From the NCBI RefSeq assembly GCF_036013955.1, contig NZ_CP107903.1, forward strand, positions 4,030,001 through 4,094,000: a DNA stretch of 64,000 nucleotides. Direction: 5' to 3'. The position numbers were made by a program, and so were the translations under genes. This document shows positions 1 through 8,813 of the stretch, one piece after another; positions within the stretch are counted from its first letter, which is position 1, and each line of letters begins with the position of its first letter. Under the pieces are notes generated by a model. It was not told the DNA's origin. It did not search any database and saw only the letters and a list, made by a program, of their open reading frames with translations. This DNA is from Streptomyces sp. NBC_00459. Its GTDB lineage: Bacteria; Actinomycetota; Actinomycetes; Streptomycetales; Streptomycetaceae.

Positions 1-798
1 TTCCGCCATGACGGCGGGCAGGACGTGCCGTCGGTAGGCCTCGCGGTCGGCACGGGACCAGGCCCGACCGACGTCGCCCTCATCCTCGTACGCCAACGCC
101 TCGCCCTCGTACGGGAGAACCGCCTCCGGCACCCCCAACTCCCGTCCCACCCGTGCCGCCAGAGCCGTGTCGCCGCCCCGCCGGTCCGCCATGCGCAGGG
201 CGACCCGGACCGCTTCCCGGCCGATCCAGAAGCCGCCGCCGTCGTCGCCGAGGAGCCAGCCGTCGCCACCGACCGTCTTCTCGCAGCGGCGGGCGGTGAT
301 GCGCATCGCGACGGCGCCGGTACCGGCGACGAGGGCCAGACCGTCCGGCGGGGTGTCCGGGGCGGCGGCGAAGGCGGCCTCGATGTCGCTGCTGATCCGG
401 ATCGCGCGCGGGGGGACGAGGATGCCGAGTCGTCGCAGGGCTTCCGTCAGCGCGGTGCGGGCGTTGACGCGGCCGGGTTCGTCGGCGGTGCCGGCGGCGC
501 CCGCGAAGCCGCCCGCGACGGCGACGACCCGGGGGCGGTCCGACTCCGGCACAGCCAGGGCGAGGGCCTCGACCAGGTGCTCGGTCAGCTGCGGTACGGG
601 GACGGTGAGGGCGTTGCCCGGCCCGGCGACGCCCTCACCGAGCGGGCGCCCGTCGGCGGCGGAGGCCAGCACGGCGCGCGTACGGGTGCCGCCCGCGTCG
701 AGCCCGACAACGAGGGCGTCGGCCGCCGGAACACCGCGTTCGCCCGGGCCGGGGTCCCGAGAATCCCGACCCAAATCTTGGTTCAATTCATTGCTCAT
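1..798 (-). CDS. N-acetylglucosamine kinase family protein (BadF/BadG/BcrA/BcrD ATPase), 3' end outside window
   Basis: The reading frame runs off the window edge; 266 codons are visible from ATG. It opens with a short disordered tail, then a phosphate-1 loop of the ASKHA fold (LDAGGTRTR, about residues 33-41). Later come VAVAGGFAGA, LVAGTGAVAMR (phosphate-2/adenosine region) and GGDGWLLGDDGGGFWIGREA, the pattern of GlcNAc kinases in the BadF/BadG family. The likely role is ATP-dependent phosphorylation of GlcNAc or a related amino sugar released from wall or chitin turnover. It is divergent from the GH5 gene, with 83 bp between starts, and a NagZ-like gene lies nearby, which supports an amino-sugar role. 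The substrate is inferred. Confidence 0.8.
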   Translation of the reverse strand, partial: MSNELNQDLGRDSRDPGPGERGVPAADALVVGLDAGGTRTRAVLASAADGRPLGEGVAGPGNALTVPVPQLTEHLVEALALAVPESDRPRVVAVAGGFAGAAGTADEPGRVNARTALTEALRRLGILVPPRAIRISSDIEAAFAAAPDTPPDGLALVAGTGAVAMRITARRCEKTVGGDGWLLGDDGGGFWIGREAVRVALRMADRRGGDTALAARVGRELGVPEAVLPYEGEALAYEDEGDVGRAWSRADREAYRRHVLPAVMAE

Positions 799-881
799 CG
801 CGCACTATGGTGGTTCATACATTCGCCGAGGACAAGACCGACTCGCGGCCCGGCGCAGTCACGCACGTCCGAGGAGGACCT

Positions 882-2135
882 GTGAGCACACCCCCCGCCC
901 CCCGTTCCACCCCTCGTTTCGGCGTCAACTACACACCGCGCCGGGGCTGGTTCCACTCCTGGTACGACTTCGACCCGGCCCTCGCCCGGGAGGATCTCGA
1001 CCAGATCGCCGGGCTGGGCCTGGACCACGTACGGATCTTCCCGCTCTGGCCGCTGCTCCAGCCGAACCGCACGCTCATCCGCGCGTCCGCCGTCGAGCAG
1101 GTGGCGCAGCTGGTGGACGTGGCGGCGGACGCGGGCCTCGACGTCATGGTGGACGGCGTGCAGGGCCACCTCTCCAGCTTCGACTTCTACCCGGAGTGGA
1201 CCCGCAGCTGGCACCACCGCAACGTCTTCACCGACCCGGAGGCGATCGAGGCGCAGGCCGAGCTGCTGCGGACACTGGGCCGCGCGCTGGCCGGCCGTCC
1301 GAACCTCCTCGGCCTCCAGCTCGGCAACGAGCTCAACAACCTGGTCGAACACAACCCGGTGACGGTGGCCGACATCGACCACTACCTGGACACCCTGCTG
1401 GCCGCCGCGCGAACAGGACTGGGACCGGAGGGCGGCCTGGTCACGCACTCCGCGTACGACGCCGCCTGGTACAGCGACGACCACCCCTTCACCCCGGAGG
1501 CCTCGGCCGGCAAGGGCGACCTGACGACCGTCCACCCCTGGGTGTTCTCGGCCGACTGCGCCCGCCGCTACGGCCCCCGCTCCCCGCAGGTCCAGCACCT
1601 CGCGGAGTACGGCGTCGAGTTGGCCACCGCGTACGCCGAGGACCCCGCCCGGCCCGTCTGGGTCCAGGAGACCGGCGCCCCCGAACCGCACATCCCGGCG
1701 GCCGACGCCCCCGGCTTCGCCCGCGCGACCGTGCTCAACGCCGTCGAGTGCGCCAATCTGTACGGGGTCACCTGGTGGTGCTCCCACGACGTCGACCGCT
1801 CCCTGGCCGACTTCCCCGAACTGGAGTACACCCTCGGCCTGTTCGACTCCACGGGCCGCCCGAAGCCCATCGCCGAGGCCCTCGCGGAGACGGTCGCCGA
1901 GCTGCGCGCCGAACCCCGCCGGGCCGAGCCCCGTACGACTGCCCTGGTCCTGGACTGCGCACCGGGGACCCGTTCGATTTCGGGTCCGGGAGGCGCGTTC
2001 TTCGAGGCGTGGATGCGGCTGCGGGCGGAGGGCGTGCGCCCGGCGGTGGTGCCGGCGGAGCGGGCCGAGGACGAGACCTACCTGACGGCACGGGGCATCA
2101 AGGAAGCCGTACGGCCCGGGGCGAGCAGCAAGTAG
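882..2135 (+). CDS. Glycoside hydrolase family 5-type (cellulase/mannanase fold) protein
   Basis: A 417-residue (beta/alpha)8-barrel hydrolase. The acid/base pair is visible as GNE (N149-E150) in LQLGNELNN, and the nucleophile candidate is E263 in VWVQETGAPEP, the usual GH5/clan A spacing. No signal peptide is evident, so it is probably cytoplasmic or exported by another route. GTG is chosen as the start because a GAGGAGG ribosome-binding site lies 5 nt upstream; an earlier in-frame ATG at 807 has no such site. The substrate cannot be read from the sequence; a beta-mannosidic or beta-glucosidic oligosaccharide is likely. It is divergent from the GlcNAc kinase gene and convergent with the GH3 gene. 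Confidence 0.8.
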   Translation: MSTPPAPRSTPRFGVNYTPRRGWFHSWYDFDPALAREDLDQIAGLGLDHVRIFPLWPLLQPNRTLIRASAVEQVAQLVDVAADAGLDVMVDGVQGHLSSFDFYPEWTRSWHHRNVFTDPEAIEAQAELLRTLGRALAGRPNLLGLQLGNELNNLVEHNPVTVADIDHYLDTLLAAARTGLGPEGGLVTHSAYDAAWYSDDHPFTPEASAGKGDLTTVHPWVFSADCARRYGPRSPQVQHLAEYGVELATAYAEDPARPVWVQETGAPEPHIPAADAPGFARATVLNAVECANLYGVTWWCSHDVDRSLADFPELEYTLGLFDSTGRPKPIAEALAETVAELRAEPRRAEPRTTALVLDCAPGTRSISGPGGAFFEAWMRLRAEGVRPAVVPAERAEDETYLTARGIKEAVRPGASSK

Positions 2136-2242
2136 CAGGAGGCCGAGCCCCCCGGGCTCGGCCCGACCGGAACCCAGCGACAAAGGGACATGATCCCCAG
2201 GGCACGGGTTCGTCCCGGGCCGGCAGCGACCGGCCTGCTTTC

Positions 2243-2284
2243 AGGGGCGCGGGGAACTGCGCGACCAGCCCCCACCGGCCCGCA
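2243..2284. repeat. Interspersed repeat family A, copy 1
   Basis: A GC-rich element of the form CAGGGGCGCGGGG ... GCGACCAGCCCCCACCGGCCCGCA. A second copy sits near 25.8 kb. Both lie in convergent intergenic gaps, where the GGGGC/GCCCC arms could fold as a bidirectional terminator. Similar sequences are common between genes in Streptomyces. Confidence 0.7.
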
Positions 2285-2298
2285 CCCCACACACCACC

Positions 2299-3852
2299 TC
2301 AGGCACCCCCCACCAACACTTCGGCCAGCGCCCGCAAATTGACCCGCCCTCGCCCGTACGAACACAACGATCCCGAACTCGCACCGCTGTCGGGCAACCC
2401 GGTGTCCACCAGCACCGCGTCCCCCCGCCCGGCCGCCAGCGCCGCCCGCAGCTCCGCCTGCCACGGATACAGCCCGGCATCCGACGTGGCGACCACCAGC
2501 GGCACCCCGGCAGCCCACCGCAGAACCCCCTCGGCCAGCGCCGCCGGATCCACCGGAGCCTCGTTCAACGCCATGCCCGAAGCCGTGGGATCCAGTGCGC
2601 GCACCGCGCTCAGCAGATCCTCGCCGCCCCAGTTCAGCGCGGGATGCGGCGGCGGAAACAGATCGAGGACGTACGCACCCCGCCCCGGAGGAGACACCGC
2701 GCCGCCCCCGGAACCGGCGGAGCCACCCCGCACGGCCCGCCGAGCCGCGTCGAGTCCCGCACCCGCTTCCCACGGCGCGACCGCGCCCTCCTCCACCACG
2801 CCCGCATACCGCTCCGCCAGCTTCCGCACCCGCCCGGCGGCCTCCCGTACCCGCTCCTCCGCGAGCATGCCGTCCCGCAGCGCGCCGATGACCGCGTCCC
2901 GGCAGGCCAGGGTGGTCGCCAGGTCCGGTACCGCCACGATCACCTGGTCGGCGCCCGCGGCCAGGGCGAGCCGGGCGCCGGCCGCCTCGCCGTACCGGTC
3001 GGCTATCGCCTTCATCTCCAGGGCGTCGCTGACCAGGACCCCTTCGAAGCCGAGGTCGTGACGGAGCAGGTCGCCCAGGATGCGGCGGCTGAGGGTCGCG
3101 GGCCGCTCCGGATCCAGCGCCGGGTACACCACGTGCGCGCTCATCAGCATCGGCACGCCCGCCGCCACGGCCGCCCGGAACGGCTCGACATCGGCGCGGA
3201 TCTCGTCGTACGACCGCGGGTCGACCGCCATCTCGTGGTGGCTGTCGGTCACCGTGCCGCCGTGGCCGGGGAAGTGCTTGGCGCAGGACGCGATACCGCG
3301 TGCCTCGGTGGCCGTGATCCAGGCACGGAGATGGCGGGCGGCGAGCTCCGGATCGGCGCCGAAGGAGCGGGTGCGGACGATCGGGTTGGCGGGGTGGTGC
3401 TGGAGGTCGGCCACGGGGGCGTACGAGACGGTGATGCCGAGCGAGGCGAGATGACCGGCGAGGGCGTCGGCGCAGCGGGCGGTGAGGTCCGGGTCGTCGA
3501 CGACGCCGAGGGCATACGAGCCGGGCACCTCGGGCGCGCCCGCGGCGACGAGGTGGCCGATGCCGCCGCCCTCGTTGTCGATGGCGACGAGGAGATCGGG
3601 GCGCAGGGCGCGCAGTTCGTCGGTGAGGCGGCGGACCTGGTCCGCGTCGCGCACGTTGCGGGTGAAGAGGATCACCCCGCCGAGGCCGCGCTCGATGAGC
3701 CGCTTGAGGGTGTCCGGGACGCCGGTGGTGCCGTCGAAACCGGCGACGAGGCACCGGTGGACGGCTTCGTCGAGGTCCAGGGGCAGGTCGACGGACAGGT
3801 CGAGGGGCAGGTGGTGCTGGGGCTGCTGCTGCATCGACTTCATCGACGTCAT
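2299..3852 (-). CDS. nagZ: Glycoside hydrolase family 3, beta-N-acetylhexosaminidase (NagZ-like)
   Basis: A 517-residue GH3 protein that would remove GlcNAc from muropeptides or chito-oligosaccharides. Markers include AIDNEGGGIGHL (about 90-101), the NagZ signature KHFPGHGGT (192-200) followed by DSH (203-205) for the Asp-His acid/base dyad, and the nucleophile D276 in VLVSDALEM. A C-terminal domain of about 150 residues extends beyond the minimal NagZ barrel. No lipobox or signal peptide is seen, so it is probably cytosolic. The start is ATG 3852 (MTSMKSM); 3849-3839 holds further in-frame Mets, so the exact start may shift slightly. The GlcNAc kinase nearby could act on its product. Confidence 0.85.
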   Translation of the reverse strand: MTSMKSMQQQPQHHLPLDLSVDLPLDLDEAVHRCLVAGFDGTTGVPDTLKRLIERGLGGVILFTRNVRDADQVRRLTDELRALRPDLLVAIDNEGGGIGHLVAAGAPEVPGSYALGVVDDPDLTARCADALAGHLASLGITVSYAPVADLQHHPANPIVRTRSFGADPELAARHLRAWITATEARGIASCAKHFPGHGGTVTDSHHEMAVDPRSYDEIRADVEPFRAAVAAGVPMLMSAHVVYPALDPERPATLSRRILGDLLRHDLGFEGVLVSDALEMKAIADRYGEAAGARLALAAGADQVIVAVPDLATTLACRDAVIGALRDGMLAEERVREAAGRVRKLAERYAGVVEEGAVAPWEAGAGLDAARRAVRGGSAGSGGGAVSPPGRGAYVLDLFPPPHPALNWGGEDLLSAVRALDPTASGMALNEAPVDPAALAEGVLRWAAGVPLVVATSDAGLYPWQAELRAALAAGRGDAVLVDTGLPDSGASSGSLCSYGRGRVNLRALAEVLVGGA

Positions 3853-3886
3853 CGGAGGGCCTCTGGGTTCGCGGGCAGATAGTTGG

Positions 3887-3916
3887 ATGATAGAAGTCAC
3901 CAAAACTTCAGCACAA
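3887..3916 (-). promoter_or_regulatory. Candidate promoter of nagZ with internal dyad
   Basis: On the minus strand, TTGTGC (-35) and TATCAT (-10) are separated by 18 nt, which would start transcription about 28 nt before the NagZ start codon. Between the hexamers is a GAAGT-N7-ACTTC inverted repeat (3893-3909) that could bind a repressor. It sits in an unusually AT-rich patch. This is a pattern match only. Confidence 0.5.
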
Positions 3917-4030
3917 GGTGAATCAAACAACCAAAATTCCCGACTCATTTGCCCCGCACATGCCGAATACGCCCCTCGCACGCCATGCCACGGACGCCCC
4001 GCATTCACCCCCGACCCCCACGATGCGCCC

Positions 4031-5419
4031 ATGAACCGCACCGCCCTCGCCCTCGCCGCACCCCTGTGCGCCCTGCTGGCCACCGCACTCCCCGCCCACG
4101 CGGCGGACCGTTCCACCTCCGGATCCACCTCCGCCTCCGCCGACAGCTACGGCACCAAGGCCTCGTACACCCCCCAGCAGAGCCTGCGGAGCTACCAGCA
4201 GCCCCCGAAGGGCTTCGTCCCGGTGTTCACGGAGAACGTCTCCCGGCACGGCTCGCGGGCCGCGACCGACAGCTCGGACGGCGACCTGATCCTCAAGCTG
4301 TGGGACCAGGCCAAGAGCGAGGATCAACTCACCGCGCGCGGCAAGGAGTTCGGGCCGAAGGTGCGCGCCCTGCTCGCCGCCATGGCCAAGGTCGGCTACG
4401 GCAACCTCAGCGGACGCGGGAAGAGCGAGATCGCGGGCACGGCCGTACGGATGGAGAAGCGGCTGCCGGGTCTCTTCGCCGGCATCGCGAGGAACGGCGA
4501 GAAGATCGACGTCGTCAGCTCCGGACAGGGCCGCGCCGTCGACAGCGGGCAGCTCTTCGCGGACACCCTCGCGGCCACGGACCCGGCGCTCGAACCGCTC
4601 ATCGGCACGGGCCGCACCGACAAGGACCTGCTCTACTTCCACAAGGCCGCCGGTGGCGCCGCCTACCGCGACTACATCGCGAACGACCAGCGCCTCGCCA
4701 CCACCCTCACGTCGATCACCGACCAGCCGAAGACCCACCGCGCGGCATCGGACGTACTGCGGAAGATCTTCAAGCGCGGCTTCGTGCAGCGCATCGTCGA
4801 CGGTGAGTTCGCGACCACCGCCGGCAGCGCGGTGGACGCGGCCGAGGCGGTCTACAACCTGTACGGCATCGCCCCGGCCATGAGCGACGAGAGCCCCGGC
4901 GGCAGGGGCTGGCACATGGACCGGTACATCTCGCAGGGCGACGCCGCCTGGTTCGGGTATCTCAGCGACGCCGAGGACTTCTACGAGAAGGGTCCCGGCT
5001 TCGCCGACAGCGACATCACGTACAAGATGGCGGACGTCCTGCTCGACGACTTCTTCAAGAAGGCCGAGACCGCGCAGGACAGCACCGCCGACGCCGGCAC
5101 CCTCGGCGCCGAACTGCGCTTCACGCACGCCGAGGAGATCATCCCGCTGGCCGCACTGATGGGCCTGCCCGGCAGTACGCGAGGGGTCGGCACCCAGCGG
5201 CCGTACACCTACGGCGACAACCCGTGGCGGGGCGCGGCGGTGGCACCGATGGCCTCGAACATCCAGTGGGACGTGTTCCGCAAGGGCGACACCACCCTCG
5301 TACGGATGCTCTACAACGAGAAGGAGACCGCCTTCAAGGCCGGCTGCCGACCGGTGTCCAAGGGCAGCAAGTTCTACGACCTGGATGAGCTGGAGCGCTG
5401 CTTCGGCCGTACTTCCTGA
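4031..5419 (+). CDS. Secreted histidine-type phosphatase (clade 2, phytase/acid phosphatase-like)
   Basis: 462 residues with a Sec signal peptide (about 1-25, ending PAHAA). The phosphohistidine motif is RHGSR (72-76) and the proton-donor motif is HAE in RFTHAEEIIPLAALMG near residue 360, as in clade 2 histidine phosphatases such as MINPP and phytases. It would hydrolyse phosphomonoesters outside the cell, possibly inositol phosphates. An ATG start gives the signal peptide directly. The AT-rich divergent gap (3853-4030) separates it from nagZ. The exact substrate is not evident. Confidence 0.85.
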   Translation: MNRTALALAAPLCALLATALPAHAADRSTSGSTSASADSYGTKASYTPQQSLRSYQQPPKGFVPVFTENVSRHGSRAATDSSDGDLILKLWDQAKSEDQLTARGKEFGPKVRALLAAMAKVGYGNLSGRGKSEIAGTAVRMEKRLPGLFAGIARNGEKIDVVSSGQGRAVDSGQLFADTLAATDPALEPLIGTGRTDKDLLYFHKAAGGAAYRDYIANDQRLATTLTSITDQPKTHRAASDVLRKIFKRGFVQRIVDGEFATTAGSAVDAAEAVYNLYGIAPAMSDESPGGRGWHMDRYISQGDAAWFGYLSDAEDFYEKGPGFADSDITYKMADVLLDDFFKKAETAQDSTADAGTLGAELRFTHAEEIIPLAALMGLPGSTRGVGTQRPYTYGDNPWRGAAVAPMASNIQWDVFRKGDTTLVRMLYNEKETAFKAGCRPVSKGSKFYDLDELERCFGRTS

Positions 5420-5440
5420 GGTACGGCCAAGAGGGGTACG

Positions 5441-5469
5441 CGTATACGGATACCCCGTATCCCTATACG
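5441..5469. promoter_or_regulatory. 29-bp near-perfect palindrome (candidate operator)
   Basis: The left arm CGTATACGGATAC and right arm GTATCCCTATACG match at 12 of 13 positions around a CCC centre. It ends 14-23 nt before the candidate start codons of the DUF6153 gene, so a bound protein would cover the promoter. The TACCCC/GTAT content recalls metal-responsive (for example CsoR-type) operators, which is inference. Confidence 0.65.
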
Positions 5470-5492
5470 CCACCCCGGCTAGGATGACCCAC

Positions 5493-5915
5493 GTGACAGC
5501 CCGCGCACAGCGACACCAGCGCACGCACCCACCGACCTGGTGGGCGCGGGCGTTCGTCGTGCTCGGGCTGCTGGCGGGCGTTCTCGCGATGCACGGCCTC
5601 GGGCCGGGCGGCATGTCCGCCGGGATGACGGACGCCTCCCACCATGGCCACCAGGCTCAGCGGATGGCCATGCAGGCAGGGCCCGCCGACGAATCCGTCT
5701 GCCACGGCATGGGTTCGCACGGCGGCCACGCCCACCACGCCGACGCGACCTGCGCGTCCGGCGCCGTCCCGGCGGGCCACACGTTCCCCGCCCTCACACC
5801 CGACCCGGCCGGCGCCCCGGTCCCGGCCGCCCGCGCCGACCGCTCGCTGCCCCGCTCCCCCGAGGGCGCCAGAGCACCACCGTCCCTCGCCGAACTCCAA
5901 CTCCTGCGGATCTAG
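5493..5915 (+). CDS. DUF6153 family membrane-anchored His/Met-rich protein
   Basis: About 140 residues. After a short basic N-terminus comes one hydrophobic segment (WWARAFVVLGLLAGVLAMHGLG), followed by a His/Met/Cys-rich stretch (GMSAGMTDASHHGHQAQRMAMQ, then CHGMGSHGGHAHHAD) that looks metal-binding, and a Pro/Ala-rich tail. GTG 5493 has AGGA 8 nt upstream; ATG 5484 in the same frame is the alternative. TAGGAT just before 5493 also resembles a -10 box 7 nt upstream, so the mRNA may be leaderless. It precedes the DUF305 gene by 67 nt and probably shares its transcript. Copper or silver handling is inferred from residues and partner only. Confidence 0.75.
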   Translation: MTARAQRHQRTHPPTWWARAFVVLGLLAGVLAMHGLGPGGMSAGMTDASHHGHQAQRMAMQAGPADESVCHGMGSHGGHAHHADATCASGAVPAGHTFPALTPDPAGAPVPAARADRSLPRSPEGARAPPSLAELQLLRI

Positions 5916-5982
5916 AGGTCACCGCACGTCTCCGGCGTGCCCCGCGTACCTCAATTCCCTTCTCCACAGCAGGAGTTCCATC

Positions 5983-6552
5983 ATGCGCAAAACCCGTAGG
6001 ACCCTCGTCGTCATGGCCGCCACAGCCGCGCTCGCCCTGACCGCGTGCGGTGGCAAGGACAGCACCAGCACCGGCAGCACCACCAGCGGCAGCACGGCCG
6101 AGGACCACAACGCCCAGGACATCACCTTCGCGCAGGGCATGATCCCCCACCACAAGGGCGCCCTGGAGATGGCGGAGGAGGCGGCCGACAAGGCTTCGTC
6201 GGCCGAGGTCAAGTCCCTCGCCGCCCGCATCGAGAAGGCTCAGGCCCCGGAGATCGAGACCATGTCGGGGTGGCTGAAGAGCTGGGGCAAGGACGTCCCG
6301 GCGTCGACGGAATCGATGCCCGGTATGGAGGACATGGAGTCGATGCCGGAGATGAACCACGGTTCGGCGGCCGAGGACTTCGACAAGGCGTTCCTCGCCA
6401 TGATGATCGAGCACCACAAGGGCGCCGTGACGATGGCCACCACCGAGAAGGCCAAGGGCGAGTACGGCCCCGCCACCTCCATGGCCGACGACGTCATCCG
6501 CACCCAGAACGCCGAGATCACCGAGATGAACAAGCTCCTCGGCAAGAACTGA
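5983..6552 (+). CDS. DUF305 domain lipoprotein
   Basis: 189 residues. A lipoprotein signal ends at LTACGG (Cys about 20), then a Ser/Thr/Gly linker. Two DUF305 halves each carry a metal-type His motif: QGMIPHHKGALEMAEEA and AMMIEHHKGAVTMATTE. They are separated by a Met-rich loop (SMPGMEDMESMPEMNHG). DUF305 proteins are ferritin-like four-helix proteins often found with copper genes. AGGAG lies 8 nt before the ATG. Its likely place is the outer face of the membrane, with the DUF6153 protein as partner; metal binding is inferred. Confidence 0.85.
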   Translation: MRKTRRTLVVMAATAALALTACGGKDSTSTGSTTSGSTAEDHNAQDITFAQGMIPHHKGALEMAEEAADKASSAEVKSLAARIEKAQAPEIETMSGWLKSWGKDVPASTESMPGMEDMESMPEMNHGSAAEDFDKAFLAMMIEHHKGAVTMATTEKAKGEYGPATSMADDVIRTQNAEITEMNKLLGKN

Positions 6553-6566
6553 CCCAGACACCGCTG

Positions 6567-6606
6567 GTGAGCCGGCCGACCGCCGCTACCGGGCCGGCCG
6601 GTTCAC
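6567..6606. terminator. Convergent-gene hairpin
   Basis: GTGAGCCGGCC pairs with GGCCGGTTCAC (11 bp with one G-U), loop about 18 nt. It lies between the DUF305 stop and the kinase stop, whose codon is inside the right arm. Confidence 0.6.
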
Positions 6607-8027
6607 CCTTCCCCGCCCACCGTGAACCCGATGACCGCCCCGCCCCCGTCCCGCCGGTTCGCGAAGGGCGCCCCGCCGTGCGCGATCGCCACCTCGCGCA
6701 CGATCGACAACCCGAGGCCCGAACCCGGGAGGCTACGGGCGTCGGCGGCACGGTAGAACCGGTCGAACAGGCGCATGAGATCGCCCTCGGCGACTCCGGG
6801 CCCGCGGTCGAGCACCTCGACCCGGATCGCGCTCTGCCGTCCGCCGGTCCGTGCCCGTTCCGGCCCGGTGACCGCGATCTCGATCGGCGTCGTGCCGCCC
6901 CGGTCGAACTTCGCCGCGTTCTCGACGAGGTTGGAGATCGCGCGCTGGAGCGCGGCGGGGCGGGCGTCGGCGGCCGTCTCACCGCTCACCCGGACGACGA
7001 CCTCCCGCCCGGTGCGCCGCCGGGCCACCACCGCGACCTCGTCCGCGATGTCGGCGAGGTCGATCCGCTGCTTGGGCTCGGCGTCCGACTGACCGGCCGC
7101 CAGATCCACCAACTCGTTGACCAGATCGGTGAGTTCACGCGCTTCGAGGGCCAGGTCGTCGACCAGGTCCTCCCGGGTCGCGGGCGGCAGCTCGTCGATG
7201 CGGCGCAACAGCGAGATGTTCGTACGGAGGGAGGTGAGCGGGGTGCGCAGCTCGTGCCCCGCGTCCTGGACCAGTCGGCGCTGGTCCTCCTCCGACTGGG
7301 CGAGCCGGCCCAGCATGCGGTCGAAGGACCGGCCCAGGCGGCCCACCTCGTCGGACCCGGTCACCGGCACCTGGATGCCGAGCCGGCGGGTGCGGGCGAC
7401 GTCCTCGGCGGCGGAGGCGAGGATGCGCAGCCGGTGCGTGATCCGCCGGGCCAGCCACCACCCGAACAACCCGGCCGCGACGACGACCGCGGCCATCATC
7501 AGGATCGTCCGCTGCTGGAGCTCCCGCAGCAGGTCCTCCGTGTCGCTGAACTCCTGGGCGACCTGCACCGCGCCCCGCCCCACGTTCCGCTCGCCGCCCA
7601 ACGAGACGGTCGCGACGCGATAGACGTCCTGGCCGACGGCGACGTCCTTGTGCTGCACGGCCAGTCCGGCGACCGGGGAGGCGGCGATCCGGCGGTCCTC
7701 GGCGGTGACGGGCAGCGCCGGACTGCCGCTGTCGATCACCTCACCGGCCGGCCCGAGCACCTGCACATCGGTACGGCTGGGCCGGACGATGTCGTGCCCC
7801 GGCTCGGACGACGAGAAGTCCTGCGGCGTCATCGTGTTGTGCCGCACCTCGTCCTGGAGGTCCTGCACGACCTCGGCGAAGGCGGACTGCTGGTCCACCC
7901 GGACCAGCCGCGCGGCGGCGTCGTACGACAGGAACCCGACCAGCACCGTCACCCCGGCGGCGACCGCGGCGAACGACACGGCGAAGGTGGTCCGCAAGGA
8001 GGCCAGTCCCGCCCTCCGCAGGGTCAC
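6603..8027 (-). CDS. Sensor histidine kinase (HAMP, HisKA, HATPase)
   Basis: 474 residues: TM1 about 14-34, an extracytoplasmic sensor domain of about 140 residues, TM2 about 174-195, HAMP, then the H box DAGHELRTPLTSL (phospho-accepting H258). The ATPase region has the N box NLVENAAKF (about 367-375), DRGPGV and GSGLGLSIV. It autophosphorylates and passes phosphate to the response regulator encoded just upstream. Its GTG directly follows the regulator's TGA (TGAGTG), which suggests translational coupling. The stimulus is unknown. The convergent DUF6153/DUF305 pair is a possible but unproven target. Confidence 0.93.
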   Translation of the reverse strand: MTLRRAGLASLRTTFAVSFAAVAAGVTVLVGFLSYDAAARLVRVDQQSAFAEVVQDLQDEVRHNTMTPQDFSSSEPGHDIVRPSRTDVQVLGPAGEVIDSGSPALPVTAEDRRIAASPVAGLAVQHKDVAVGQDVYRVATVSLGGERNVGRGAVQVAQEFSDTEDLLRELQQRTILMMAAVVVAAGLFGWWLARRITHRLRILASAAEDVARTRRLGIQVPVTGSDEVGRLGRSFDRMLGRLAQSEEDQRRLVQDAGHELRTPLTSLRTNISLLRRIDELPPATREDLVDDLALEARELTDLVNELVDLAAGQSDAEPKQRIDLADIADEVAVVARRRTGREVVVRVSGETAADARPAALQRAISNLVENAAKFDRGGTTPIEIAVTGPERARTGGRQSAIRVEVLDRGPGVAEGDLMRLFDRFYRAADARSLPGSGLGLSIVREVAIAHGGAPFANRRDGGGAVIGFTVGGEG

Positions 8028-8777
8028 TCAGTCCTCCCGGAGGACGTAACCCACGCCTCGCACCGTGTGGATCAGTTGCGGCGCGCCCGGCTCGTCGAGC
8101 TTGCGGCGCAGATAACCGACGTACACGGCGAGGTTCTTCGAGCCCGGACCGAAGTCGTAGCCCCAGATACGGTCGTAGATCGTCGAGTGGTCGAGGACGA
8201 TCCCGGCGTTGCGCACCAGCAGTTCCAGCAGCTCGAACTCGGTCCGGGTCAGCTCCAGCTCCCGCGTCCCGCGCCACACCCGCCGTGCCTGGAGATCCAT
8301 CCGCAGCCCGGCCGCGGCGAGCTGCCGCTCGGGAACAGCGGGTTCCCTCAGCACGGGGGAGGCGGGCACTCCGAGGGGGGCGACGCCCTTGGGAGGGCGC
8401 TGCTCGCCGGCGCCGGTGCGCCGCAACAGCGCACGGAGCCGGGCGAAGACCTCCTCGACGTCGAACGGCTTGACGACGTAGTCGTCGGCGCCCGCGTCCA
8501 GGCCCGCGATCCGGTCGGCGGTCTCCACGAGCGCGGTGAGCATCAGGATCGGCGTACGGTCCCCCTCGGCGCGCAGCACCCGGCACACCTGGAGCCCGTC
8601 GATGCCGGGCATCATCACATCCAGGACGAGTACGTCCGGCGGGGTGCGATGCGCCTGGGCGAGCGCCTCGACGCCGTCGGCGACCGCGGTGACCCGGTAG
8701 CCCTCCAGGGTCAGGGCCCGCTCCAGGGCATGGCGGATGGCACGGTCGTCCTCAGCGAGCAGCACGGTTTGGGGCAC
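8028..8777 (-). CDS. OmpR/PhoB-family response regulator
   Basis: 249 residues. The receiver domain has the acidic pair E9-D10-D11, the phosphorylation site D53 (VLDVMMPG) and K103 (VVKPFD). An unusually long Pro/Gly-rich linker (about 118-155) leads to a winged-helix DNA-binding domain with the ELTRTEFELLELL and YVGYLRRKL signatures. GTG start, MPQTVLLAEDD. It is first in the two-gene operon with the kinase. The target genes are not visible from sequence. Confidence 0.93.
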   Translation of the reverse strand: MPQTVLLAEDDRAIRHALERALTLEGYRVTAVADGVEALAQAHRTPPDVLVLDVMMPGIDGLQVCRVLRAEGDRTPILMLTALVETADRIAGLDAGADDYVVKPFDVEEVFARLRALLRRTGAGEQRPPKGVAPLGVPASPVLREPAVPERQLAAAGLRMDLQARRVWRGTRELELTRTEFELLELLVRNAGIVLDHSTIYDRIWGYDFGPGSKNLAVYVGYLRRKLDEPGAPQLIHTVRGVGYVLRED

Positions 8778-8813
8778 CCGCCCAGTGTGCCAAGGGGGGC
8801 TCTTACTCGCCTC

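Noticed and set aside
167..3061. Long open frame (964 codons) on the plus strand antisense to GlcNAc kinase and NagZ
   Set aside because: It is an artefact of high GC; the translation is Arg/Pro/Ala-rich, and the real genes with motifs lie in other frames.
3897..3920. PHO box (GTTCACC repeats) before the phosphatase
   Set aside because: Only a single TTCACC-like unit on the other strand; no direct repeat.
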